Shown here piece by piece: positions 21,610 through 33,560 of a stretch of 64,000 bases of DNA. The notes under the pieces were generated by a model. It was not told the DNA's origin, made no database searches, and saw only the letters and a list, made by a program, of their open reading frames with translations. Position 1 is the stretch's first letter, and each line of letters opens with the position of its first letter. Source of the DNA: Garcia nutans (Eukaryota > Streptophyta > Magnoliopsida > Malpighiales > Euphorbiaceae); the NCBI GenBank assembly GCA_947685225.1, contig CANTUV010000014.1, positions 5,022,001 through 5,086,000 of the forward strand, given 5' to 3'. The position numbers and the translations under genes are program-made.

Positions 21610-24600
21610 TTATTCCTTGAATGCTCTGCTCTATTCACATACTTTGATGAGTAAACAGTAAACTCTTTATAACTAAAGTTCCCTCGAGCAATCCATTTTC
21701 TTTTTATTAATCGTTCTTTTGGAATCGTTTTTATATTAATCATCATTCCATAGCCGTCAGCCGAGTAGAAATATAAGGATACCAAAATTATTCCAATCAA
21801 ACTTTAATACAACTGCATACTCAGATCAAATCCTCTAATTAATCTAATTTCACTATAATACAATTCTTCTTTGTAATTACTATGACATTTTGTCTAGCAA
21901 AGTTTTTTTTTTTATAATTAAAAATGCAATAGCTTAAACATCCTTCCGAATTCAATTCTCGACCTTAGCATTATGTCATGAATTCGATTTTATATTCTAA
22001 TATTGTGTATAAAAAAATATTATCAAATGGGTCGTTCTTATCTCTGTGAAATTCGAACAGAATTAGTCATGGACTGTTAAACGAATAAAAATAGTTATAA
22101 GAAAGCAAAAAACGCAATAGCTTATTAATTTTAAAATTTTCAATTTTCTCTCACATTTAAAAGGCCAAAATATAATAAAATTTAGTTATAAATATAAAAT
22201 TATTATATATTTTGATATAAACAATAGTTGGTATATAAAATTTTTAAATCGTTACTATCATAATTCTAAATTAAATTATCTTTTTTTATCATAATGTTTA
22301 AATTAATTCAAAGCTCAAGTACTTCATACAAAAAACACATGATATTCTTTTACACATAAAAGTGAAAATACAACAATCAGGTTATAATAACCTATCAAAT
22401 GATCCCACCCATATTGAGGGTTTGTGATTATTTGATAATTATGCTTTACATAGCAAATGTATTTGAATATTATTTGTCTATATATTATTTGATTAAATTT
22501 ATTGTAAATATAAATAAATATTAAATTTTATTTCTAAAAAAAAACTTAACAGGAAGAACTATATATGAAAGATTAGAATTTATTGTAAATAAATATTTTT
22601 ACTATTTTATTTAATCTAATAACTTCTTATTTTTATTATTTATTTATTTTTTATTTATTTATCAATAAAAAATTATTATAAATTAATAAAATTTTTTAAA
22701 AAAATTTAAATTTCCATATTAATAATGTTGTTAAATCGCTTTAAATATATAAAATTATATAAAAGCAACAGAGAGCAACAGAGAGCTGTTTTTATCCTAA
22801 TGAAAGCAACAGAGAGCTGTTTCTAAGGCCCATTCAAATCAAATCACAGTCTCATTAATTTTAAACAAAGCAAATTCAAGTTGCTCAAATCCAGCCCATC
22901 AATATTGTTGCTTCACTAGTCTTTCGGCCTATTACAGCCGTCCACTTGGATTTTTCTTCTTTTTTTTTTTGAGAAAATTACATGAAATACAAAAATATTA
23001 TTTTTGTTTAAATTTTTTTTACATTTTCATGATATATATTAAAAATCTACTCAAAATCTATCAAACATATTAAATATATACTTTAATATTATTTTAATAA
23101 ACTTTTTATTTATAGAGTATTTTTGTAAATTTTTTAATTATTTTCATAAATTTCACTTTTTATTTTATATAATAATATATAAAATAATTTCACTTTCTAT
23201 TTTACTCTTTTTCTAGACATAGATTTTGATTTAAGGTTGTGAGGCTAGATCCTCACTTCCTCTTTATTCTCTTGAAAGTTTTTTGTACTCTTTATGATTT
23301 GGTTTCTTTTTCTTCTAGATTAGGTCGTTGGCGTGGCCTCTTTTGTTAAAAGTATTTCTAGTTTCAAGTGGGGAATTTTGAAAACAAATACATTGTTTTT
23401 GTTTTTGGTGAAGTCTCGGATTCATTTTTTTTATTAAGTATAAGCGGTGGCAGAATCAGAATTTTGATGAAGAGGGGGTAAATTTTTTACTTTAAAAAAA
23501 ATATAGATAAATTTATTTTTATTTTTATTTTTATATTAAAAAATTAATATACATAGTTGATATTAATATTAATATTAATATTTTATTTTTATATTAAATA
23601 TTTAAATATTTATTATTTTAATATTTTAATATTACTTTAAAAAATTACATAATATATTTTTTTAAATAGTATTTTTATATATTTTAAGATATTTTAAAAA
23701 AATTTAAATTAATTATTTTTTAATAAATTTATATAATATAATATTTTTTGTAAAATAATCAACATAATTAAAATATTCTAAACAGACAAATTATAAAATA
23801 ATTAATCTAATAGTAAAATCTCAAATTTATATCATAACCAAATTCTAAATAATTAACATAATCATCAAAACGCTAAATCTTAATTTATAATCAAATTCTA
23901 AAATAATTAATACAATCGTTCAATAAACTAAAATCTATAAATTAAATTTTAAATTAAAGAACAATTATAAATAATTATAATATTTAATAATATTATTAAA
24001 ATAATAAATTTAAAATAATTAAAATTTTAAAAAATAATTTAATAACCACAATGCTAGCTCTTTTAATCATGTCCACTGCGTTTATGCTGATCAATAGATT
24101 TATCTTCTGCATATATATTTCATTATCTAGTGTTTTATCATATGTTGAAAAGTTTATCTGAGTTGTATGAGCTGTTTTAAGGTATAGCTTATTTTTACTT
24201 TTATTTTTCTATGCTGGTTGCTCCAAGTCTTTTGTTAAGAGTTTATATTTCTTGTTTCTTTGAATGAATTTCTTGATTAAAAAACAAAAATCATAAATAA
24301 TTTTATATTATTTTTAATATTTAATAATAAATAAATAATATCGGGTAAAACCACCACATTTGAAAACTCTTTTAAAACATAAAAACAAAGACAAGTTTGA
24401 GATAATCACTTGACACTGCTCTAGAGTTTTGCTTACCCAATTAAAACATAAAAACCGCATTGCCGATTTCTTTTTCTTACCACAAAAAGCATTGGCCTTA
24501 TGCAAGCAACTTCATCACAACCCCACAACTTATCCTCTTCTAAATTATTTTATTATTACTTATAAATGCCCTTTAAGCATTATTTTAATTGTATCTATTC

Positions 24601-26448
24601 CCTAAGATATGCAGATTGAAAGAGTATCGCGTTCGAATTTCATCCGCTATTGCAAATACAATGCATTAATTTTATATACTTAAAATTACAAATATATATA
24701 TATAACACTGTTTTAGATGATTTTATTTTCATGAATTAAATAAAAAAACAAATTCACTTTAGAATCGTTTCCTCATATATATAAATCACATCATCGCTCT
24801 CACAAGTTAATAAATATATTTTTTTCATTTACTTTAAATTATTCCCCATTATATTTATATTTAATATTATATATTAAAAATATTTAATAAATACATTTAT
24901 ATTAAAATAAAAAATATAATAAAAAATATAAATTTATATTCTTTAAAATAAATATTTTTTATATTTATAAAATAAAAATATATTTACTAATTCAGAAAAA
25001 AAAAACTATTTTTTAATGTTTAATAATTTAAGTTGGTAGATAAATCATAATAGAGGAACCAGATCAAAAGAAGAAAGCTACAATCCCCATTTCTGTATGC
25101 TGAGCATATACTGAATCTTCTTTAGATCATATCTTAAATTTATCAAGACTTTATTATAGATCACAAATTTATTCTAATATGAATTTTATTATATATTTTT
25201 AACCTGGTGATTAAATAAACTTATAATAAAAAGTCAAAATCTTACTAAAGACTAGACATGTCTAATTGTTTGGTAGATTTATTTATGAAATCAATCTAAA
25301 TTTTCAAAAAAAATTATTAACATATTTAGTAATAATAATATCCCCACTTATAGAGCCCTCTTTCCAAATTTTACACTTAAAGTATTGCATTAGAGCTCTA
25401 TATAATGTCATACGGTATTTATTTCATAATTCAATATATACATTTTCACCCGAACTTAACCAAACTCCTTCCCCCGAACTTAACCGAATTCCTGTATATA
25501 ACATGACTAAACCTTAACATAAATATTAATTGGCTTGAAAGAAACATTCTTTTTTTTTCCGAACTCGACATTCGTGCTCTTTATCTAGCTATCCTTATAA
25601 TCAACTTTTAACCGTATGCAAATCTCGATTTCGAGCACTCTCAATCTCACCAAATTTTGAAGTCCAACAAATAATATACCCACAAATTACACTGATACAA
25701 ATTAAACTGTGTCTCTTCACCGTAACTATAAATAGAAGTTATTCCTACGGAGAAAAAAAATTTTCATTCTCTCTGACACTCTCTCTCTGTATATCTCTTT
25801 CTCACTCTTATTTAAAACGATCGATCTTAGACATCAAAATATTTTCAAAAAATTTGATCCCCTTCTCTCTAATCATACAAATAGAAAAGCGACGAGCAAC
25901 TATATCAGAACCGGAACTACAAAAACTAAAACTACCCTTAATAATCAACCCGTCAACAAGTAATTTTCTTGATCAATTGAGATTCAAAATGCCTTCTCTT
26001 TGTTTTTTATCTTATTTTATTTTATTTCATTTCTCAATTTAATGCTCATTAAAATTTTTAATTCAACGTACCGAAGATTAATCCAAACCAAAATCTTACC
26101 GTCCACAACTACAAATATTATTTCAAGACCTCTATATGCTATGGTAACATAAATTTTTTCACAAGACAAACCCAGTGTCCCTCTCATTAAAAACAAACTA
26201 ACTAAATTCTAAAACTTTACAGCAGTAAAAAAAAGAAAAAAAATTGAAAAGAAGAAGTAAAAAGAAAATAAAATAAAAAAAAGAACTCTCCAAAGCTCTC
26301 AAAAAACAGAAATGGAAAAAAATTATCAAAAATGAGAAAGAAATGGACAAAACTGCCAAAAAAAAAATAAAGAAAAGAAAAATCCCAACCTCACCGCACC
26401 GCTTAATCACCGCATGACCACCACTCATCAGGCCAACCGCCAACACTA
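21610..26448. other. Intergenic AT-rich DNA
   Basis: No gene recognised. 22768-22820 contains a short direct repeat (GCAACAGAGAG several times). 23447-23480 has CGGTGGCAGAATCAG followed by GAAGAGGGGG, like the left end of the CAGTGGCGG elements, but no matching right end was found. The short frames seen are AT-rich and without motifs. Confidence 0.55.
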
Positions 26449-26958
26449 TCACCTCACAGAGAACCAATCCACTACATCCTCACCAACGCGCCTCCGCGTG
26501 ATATCTACGCGCTCATCAGATATTAACGGCAACCGGCAAAGAGGGCAGTTGAAATTGAGATGATCAAGCCAACCATCAAAGCACTCTTTATGGAATACGT
26601 GCCGGCAGTCAAGCTTCCTTACATGTTCACCATCTTTTAGCGTGGACAAGCAAACCACGCAATCCGATCCTCCTCCTCTATTGAAATCATCGCCGGAACA
26701 ACAGTACCTGTAAGAGAAAACTCGATTGAGGTTGAGTTGTTCGGCTAGAAGGATCAAGCCGGCGAGGCCTGAACCCATTGAGCCGAAGAAGCCATCGTCA
26801 ACGACGCCGTGAGAAGGACCGAATCTGAAAAGAGCGATAGGGTGGAAAAGACTAAGAAAAAAACAGCGGAGATGACCGACGCATTTGGCTACAAGTGCTA
26901 AGAATAGTAAAGGGATTGAATCAGACGACACGTCGTTTAGCTGGTTCTGCAAACCCAT
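26449..26958 (-). CDS. RHA2A: RING-H2 E3 ubiquitin ligase, RHA2A/B-like
   Basis: Intact single-exon gene, 169 aa, starting MGLQNQLNDVSSDSIPLLFL. This start, the segment LILLAEQLNLNRVFSYRY and the RING region all match the RHA2A/RHA2B family. A hydrophobic N-terminal segment (residues about 15-38) may anchor it. RING-H2 at about residues 100-143: CVVC, CRHVFHKEC, CPLC, giving the full set of eight zinc ligands. The C-terminus resembles RHA2A more than RHA2B. In Arabidopsis these proteins are RING ligases that promote ABA responses, partly redundantly; that role is inferred here. Being intronless is usual for the family. It stands alone, with a TATA box upstream. Confidence 0.9.
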   Translation of the reverse strand: MGLQNQLNDVSSDSIPLLFLALVAKCVGHLRCFFLSLFHPIALFRFGPSHGVVDDGFFGSMGSGLAGLILLAEQLNLNRVFSYRYCCSGDDFNRGGGSDCVVCLSTLKDGEHVRKLDCRHVFHKECFDGWLDHLNFNCPLCRLPLISDERVDITRRRVGEDVVDWFSVR

Positions 26959-27016
26959 CTTCTTCCTTCTCTGCGCGTATAGTTTGTTTAATTGTGGTAG
27001 AAAAAGAGGTTAATGT

Positions 27017-27024
27017 ATATTTAT
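27017..27024 (-). promoter_or_regulatory. TATA box of the RHA2A-like gene
   Basis: TATAAATA on the minus strand, about 60 bases before the ATG. A CT-repeat (GA on plus, 27030-27045) lies just upstream, a common plant core-promoter arrangement. Confidence 0.6.
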
Positions 27025-27119
27025 AAGGGGGAGAGAGAGAGAGAGTCGCGTTTATAAGGGCCAGAGAGATTGAAGTTCGCGGTCTGAAAGAGTAAAGATG
27101 AAAACACCATGTGTGGTGG

Positions 27120-28329
27120 GGCCTAATGGAAATTATTTATTTATTTTTAATAAAAACTCTTTAAATAATAAAGAGAATAAATATTAAAAAAATTAAAAAT
27201 GTATTTTACTTTTTCTGTTTATTTTAGCAACACATTTGTTATTTTTTACGTTAGTAAAAATAACAAAATCACTGCCGTTGGATAGTGATCGAGCATCAAA
27301 TTTATATTGCAAGCGTTTGAATCTCAATAATCATTTTATTTTAATTTTTTAATAATATTATAAATTTTAATTTAAATGTTAAAAATAATAAATGCTAATT
27401 TAAATAAATAATCATGCATTTAGAAAATATCAAAATACTGCATTGCTTTTAATATTATTTAATCAATTTGATAGAGTATTTGAAATGAATATGACCAAAA
27501 AAAAAGTGTACTGACTGATAGCGATTAAATTATAAATTGATTTTCATATTTTTAAACAACTCGGATTATCTGAATATATTAATATTGAATAAAAAATAAA
27601 ACATTAATTCAAATACTGTCTAAAAGATTAAAAAATTTTATATACAGACAAAAAAAATTATATAAAAAATAGTAAGAGTAATTCAGAAAAATAAGAAATT
27701 CAAGATAAGAAGTAAAAAACAAAACTGAACAATTAAGTTTCATATATTATTGATGCTAATAAAATAATTTTTAAAATTTCTACAATTATCATATTCTTTA
27801 TGTTAACTCTCCAATTAAATTTTTATTATTTCATGCAGAAAATTTTATTTAATAATAAAATAAATAAAAATATTTAAAAGTTTTAAAATTTTAGAAATTT
27901 GTAAAGAAATGTGCTGCTTCGCTATAGTAATAGAAAAAGAAAAGTAAAAGAGAGAGAGAAAGGCAAAATAGTAACAAAGAGAAATGAAAACGAAAGGGAG
28001 AGGAACAGAAAAGATGTTCAATCCAGGCAGCCAGTTCTGGATTGCCTCTTGCCTGCAACCAATAAATTATTAGGTACCAATTTTTAATTTTATGAAAATC
28101 CCTAAGGATAATATGCTACTTATAATATATGAATAAAAAAAAATTTCATTCCCATCACAAACTAATTTTTGGAGCATATTCTTTGTTGTTTTATATTTGT
28201 GTCTCAAAATTTTTAATATTTTTATTTTAGAGTATTAATTTTAATGATAAAAGCTTAATTTACACCATATATTACAGCCTTAGGATTTGACTTTAAATTT
28301 TTTATTGAATGAATTAAAATTTTTTTTAC
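27120..28329. other. Intergenic AT-rich DNA
   Basis: No gene recognised. 27940-28010 is purine-rich (GAGAGAGAAAGG type). Confidence 0.55.
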
Positions 28330-28860
28330 CTATATTAAATTGAAACTTTTTCTTTTAAATTTAAGTCAAATTAAATTTTTTTTTAGTAAAATTGTTAAAT
28401 TGATCTAATGACAAGGTCTAATTTGATCTTCAATTAAATATTACAGTCCAACTTAGACTTCGATCAAATATCATATTCTAAATTACACTTAATTTTTAAT
28501 AAATAACTTTTTAATTATTAATAATTCATAATATTAATGAAAAAATTATAATATTTTTTAATATATAATAATTTTATTTATAATTTTATTAATTTATAAT
28601 ATTAACAATATTATAAAAATTATTTATTAATATTATAAAATTTATAGGCCCTTGCATTAAAATAATTTTTTAATATTTTAATTTATAATATTTAATAAAT
28701 TATAATAATTTTTGTATAATAAATTATTAAATTATTTATTAAAATTATTAGACTCTGTTGTTAGTTTAATTTAACAATTTTATTAAAGAAGTTTTAGTTT
28801 AACCTAAATTTGAAAGAAAAAGTTTTAATCTAGCCTAAATTTGAAAGAAAAAATTTTATT
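28330..28860. repeat. Foldback repeat with about 80-base diverged inverted arms
   Basis: About 28345-28425 (AAACTTTTTCTTTTAAATTT ... AAAATTGTTAAATTGATCTA) is an inverted copy of about 28750-28845 (TTTAACAATTTTATTAAAG ... AATTTGAAAGAAAAAGTTT). By eye identity is about 80%. The central motif GGCCCTTGCATTAAAATAAT resembles 40709 onward (GGCCCTTATGTTAAAAGAT), so the repeat is dispersed. Confidence 0.45.
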
Positions 28861-29320
28861 AGTTTTTTTTAAAATATTCTAAAAAATAAAAATATTTTTA
28901 AAAATATCTCTTTTTAATTTTAATTTCAAAAATATTCTTTTTTCAACTTTTAATTTTAAAAATATTCTTTTTTAGAAGTATATTTTTAGTATATATTTGG
29001 TATATTATATATATATTTAATTTTTAAAAGTACATATTGAGTATACATTTAGTATAATAAAAATATATTAAAAATATAGGATATTTTTAGAAAAATTAAA
29101 AAAATATGCTATAGAGTTTAATTTTTTCAAAATTTTAATTTGATAAAAAAAAAAAAGGTCCAATCCTGACTCTTTGGTATGGTACAAGATCTATCATAAG
29201 AGGGATATGAATATATGTCAAAACCTTCTCAGGAATATATCATCCTTATAGTTATATACAGTATATATTCCGTTCCCGAAGGAAATTAAAGGGAAATATT
29301 GCAAAATGTATCTTCTAATA

Positions 29321-29354
<34 letters not shown>

Positions 29355-31330
29355 TCAATGAACCTATTTTTAGGATAAGTCTGGTGGGTCGGGGAAGGAA
29401 AATCCATATTATTTTTTCCGAGGTATAAAAATTAAATAATTATCTAAACATGCCATAAAATATATTATGTTCATACTATTATATATTCGATTACCTGAGT
29501 ACATAATTATTTTAAAATTTTATAGAAAGAGTTTTATTGTTATTGTAATTTTATCTGACTCGATTTTGAAATGATGATAATAATACGTACACTTAAATAT
29601 ATTATAAGTTAATTTTATTCTTAGCAAAGTTAATTTAATTTTTTACTGTTCAATAATTTATAGTAAGGAGATTTTAAACGGTTAAAAAATAAGAGCTTTT
29701 AAACGAATTCATTTTATAAAATATTTTTTTAAAAAAATTTTATAAAATATGATATATTTTATGAACTCCAGACAATTTATTCTTAAGGGTAAAATATTTT
29801 AATTTTGTAACTCTTAACTTCATGGTGCTTTTAAGTTTTCTTTTTTTAGTGTAAACTATTTATTTAGAGTAGAGCGAGATAGGACCATAAAAACAGTAAA
29901 ATTTTATTAATAAATTTTAATGTAATTATATATTTAAAAAATCAAATTCAAAATATCTAATTAAACTCTTCAAATATATGTAATGTATCAGCGATATAAT
30001 ATAATTTCTAATAAAAAGTGTTTAGATAACCTAGTTACATTTTATTATTTGAAGAAATAGTTATAAACCTAATTACATTTTATTTTATAAAATTTAATTA
30101 TTGATTTAATTTTTAATTATTATTTTATAGATATTTATTATATCAGAATCTAAATTATATTTAAGCTAATGCTGATATTGAAGAGTAAGATTTTTTAAAT
30201 AATAAAAATAAAATAAAAATGTTAATTAGAATTGTTAAAAATTATGTTTAGAGTTATCTATCATGTCCTAATCACAGAATTTTGAAAATAATTATAATTC
30301 AATTTCAAATTATTTTTTCAAGTATATTTTTTTCTAAATATACAATAGTATCTAAATATCAAATAAACTTAGATTTTGGTATTTGACTAATTAAAAAAAA
30401 ATATTTATTACATTGAGGGAATATGTCTAGAGGTTAATAAAACATAAAAATAAGACCAAACAAATTAAAAAAGGGACCACAAAGCATGTGATGAGAGAAA
30501 AAACATTTTCTCCTTATGATGGCAACTTTCATATTGTCCATCACCATCTTAATTTGAATTAGATAATCTTTTCTTCTCAATATGACCTTAAGTTAGGGTT
30601 TTATTAATTTAAAAAAAAATCCAAATAAAAATGGAGAAGGACCAAGTATATATGATATATAAGTATATTGAGATTGCGTTTTTCTGTTGTATTTTCAATT
30701 AATAATTGGAGCATTTTTTTCTTAAAGAGAAAATAATTGTAAAAAAAATTATTTTAATTAATAAATTTAAATAAATATTCAATCATTAAATTATATTAAT
30801 TTAATAATATAAATACTTGGTTGAGTTTCTAACAAAGTGGCAGTTATTGTCATTGTTTTGGCATATTCCCAATGTATATTTTATATGCTATTGAAGGAAA
30901 TTATAGGATATGTGCAACTCAATTGGCACATTATCTTAATTTATACCATGTGTATATACTACATATCCGTTAAATATATATATATAAATTATTAATTTAT
31001 TATTTACATATATATATATATACCTTTTTCACTAAAAAAATTATACTAATAAAAAATCTATTAAATTATATTAACATATTAATTGAGTATAAAAAATAAG
31101 AATGCCTATATATATATATTGTGCTGAAGAATGTTTAATTTTTTCATACATCAAAATCAATTTTTAAAAATAATATTTTCTATTTAAATAAAACAAATTG
31201 GAACGATTAATATTTTACATATAATATGATTTTTAAAAAATATATTACTATTAATTAATTATTTTAAATTCTTATGCATAAAAAATATTTATAACTTAAA
31301 CATTTATTTTCACTAATTCATTAAAAAAAA
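28861..31330. other. Intergenic AT-rich DNA
   Basis: No gene recognised. AT dinucleotide runs lie near 29320-29355 and 31009-31021. Confidence 0.55.
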
Positions 31331-31358
31331 GGGGGGGGGGGGGGGGGGGGGGGGGGGG
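31331..31358 (+). repeat. Poly-G tract (28 G)
   Basis: Twenty-eight consecutive G preceded by eight A. It is striking in such AT-rich DNA and could fold into a G-quadruplex. A sequencing artefact of length is possible. Confidence 0.9.
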
Positions 31359-32702
31359 TAAATAGGCCATAAAGTCTCACAACATAAGCACATGGCAATC
31401 ACTGAAACAGTGTATATTCGAAGAAATGGGCAAATGCATGTGAAATGTGAAACACGGCTAATCTCCTCATTGCTCCATGCATGCCACGCACATAACAAAA
31501 AAGAATGCAAATCTTTATTTATTTTATACTAAATACTTTAATTAATTATACATGCTTATTTTGAAAATATTTATTTTTTATTAGACATTTTCAGTAGGAA
31601 AGTAGATACTCAAGAGATCGATTAATTAATTGATTAAACTAAAATTTAATAAATTCTTTTAATTTTTTTAATTAAATCAATTGATTTTAAATTTTGATTT
31701 GTGTAATTAATTAAGCAAATTAAATTGGTTGATTCACTTAATTTCACATCTAATTGAACTAATATGACTTTTAATACATTGCTATTAATTGCTAATTAGG
31801 ATGTAGACAAACCTGGTCTTCTGCTCCACCACCACCACCACTTGTTAAACAATTGAAGTATATTTTTTATTCATCCAGTTAAAATTTTTACTCTTGCAAA
31901 AAAAAAATTTATTACTTTCAAATTATTATTTTATATAATAAAAAAAATTAATTATTTTTTAATTATATCATTATTATTAATGACTTAATTAATAAAATAA
32001 AAGTATAATATTAATAAACTAATAAAAAATATTTTAATCTATTTAAAATAATCTTTTATAATATCTAGATAATTTAATATTTTTTTAATGCATATGCATG
32101 AGCTAAAGACATCGATTCCAGCATGACAAAAAATATATAATAATAGAAGATTTCACAATTTTACTCAAATTTATACCAAAAAGAAAATTGTTCTATTATA
32201 TATATTTCATTTAAAGAAATAAATGAAAATTTCAATTATAAATTAGGTAAGAAAGAATTTAAATAAGTTAATAATATGGTAAGATCAAAATTAATGTGCT
32301 CATAAATCTCATATTTCATTTTCAGATTTATTTTTTTTATATATTGAGCTATATTATTTGGTATAATTGTTAATATGATATTTGACATATTTATATTTGA
32401 TATTTTTACTTTATATCATATTTTTGAAAAAAAAATTAAAAAATTAAATAAAATATTAAATAAAATTAAGAAAAAGAAAAGCCATATGAATTTTCAGTGA
32501 TGGAATATGCTTGTAGGATAAGTGAGAAAACATGGGAGAGACCTTATAACAGATTAAATCACATATAAAAAATTCAAATGTTAAATCATTTAGAATTATT
32601 AAATATATCCAAATAAAAGTAATTTAGTGTGAAGTGTAAAAGCAAGGGCTGCCTCTTGAATTTTGGTAGGTGTCAGTGTCACAACGGTGGGTTCTACCCT
32701 TC
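31359..32702. other. Intergenic AT-rich DNA
   Basis: No gene recognised. 31620-31750 contains the TTAATTAA-rich motif also seen in the tandem repeat at 32703 and near 61210. Confidence 0.5.
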
Positions 32703-33560
32703 ATAATTTGGGCCAATTGGGTCTTAAGGCACAGTTTGCCATTTTTTTAAGAGATCGCCTGTTAGCCGACCAACTAAAATTAATAAACCATTAATCAAAT
32801 GGAAAATCAAAATGTTCTTATTTATTTAATTAAACTGATTGATTTTTTTAATTAATCAAATTAAGTTGCTTAATTGATTAGCCGAGCACTCGGTCAATTA
32901 ACCGATTAACGTCTACATCTAATTTTGAAACATTAAAAATAATTACTATCATTATGAATTTCATAGAAGATAGTTTAAAATAAATATTGTCGGTTTAAAA
33001 ATATCGACGTTAAATTTATTTATTTTATATTTAGTTCTTTTTTTTGCCAGATTACATTCAGTTTATTAAATTTTAAAATAGAGTAATTAGGTAATACATT
33101 TTCTCCATTAATTCTGATCAAATGTGCAAAAAATCTATGAGGATTATAAATAATTTAGGCCGGTTGAGTCATAAGGCACATTTTGCTAATTTTTTATCTA
33201 GTTAACAGTTAATTAACCAATCAAAATTAATTAATTATTAATCGAATAAAAAATTAAAATATTTTTATTTATTATACTGAACCAACTAAAATTTTTAATT
33301 AATTAAATTAAAATGTTCAATCAATTAACTGAATAATCTATCGCTCATCTCTAATTTTCAGGCATGGAAAATTATTACTATCATTATGGGTTCTATAGAA
33401 GGTAGTTTAAAACGAATATTATCTCTCTAAAAATATTCATGTTAAATTTATTTATTTTATATTCAGTTCACTAAAGGTTAGAATACAGTAATTAGATAAT
33501 ACGTTTTTCTCCATTAATTCAAATCAAATGTGAAAAAAATCTATCATGATTATAAATGAA
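32703..33560. repeat. Tandem repeat, two diverged units of about 0.41-0.45 kb
   Basis: Unit 1 starts at 32703 (ATAATTTGGGCCAATTGGGT, then CTTAAGGCAC) and unit 2 at 33150 (ATAATTTAGGCCGGTTGAGT, then CATAAGGCAC). Both share AATTACTATCATTATG, TAGAAG(A/G)TAGTTTAAAA, GTTAAATTTATTTATTTTAT and a shared end AAAAATCTAT...GATTATAAAT. A third, poorer partial copy may lie at about 33850-34060. Function unknown. Confidence 0.65.

Noticed and set aside
23447..24070. Possible further hAT-like element starting CGGTGGCAGAATCAG
   Set aside because: Only the left end is convincing; no inverted right end or 8-bp duplication was found.
24630..24665. tRNA-like B-box (GCGTTCGAATTTC)
   Set aside because: No A-box at the correct distance and no cloverleaf could be drawn.
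26198..26467. 89-codon minus-strand frame overlapping the end of the RING gene
   Set aside because: It overlaps the stop region of the RHA2A-like gene in another frame and reads low-complexity Phe-rich sequence; it is most likely 3' untranslated DNA.
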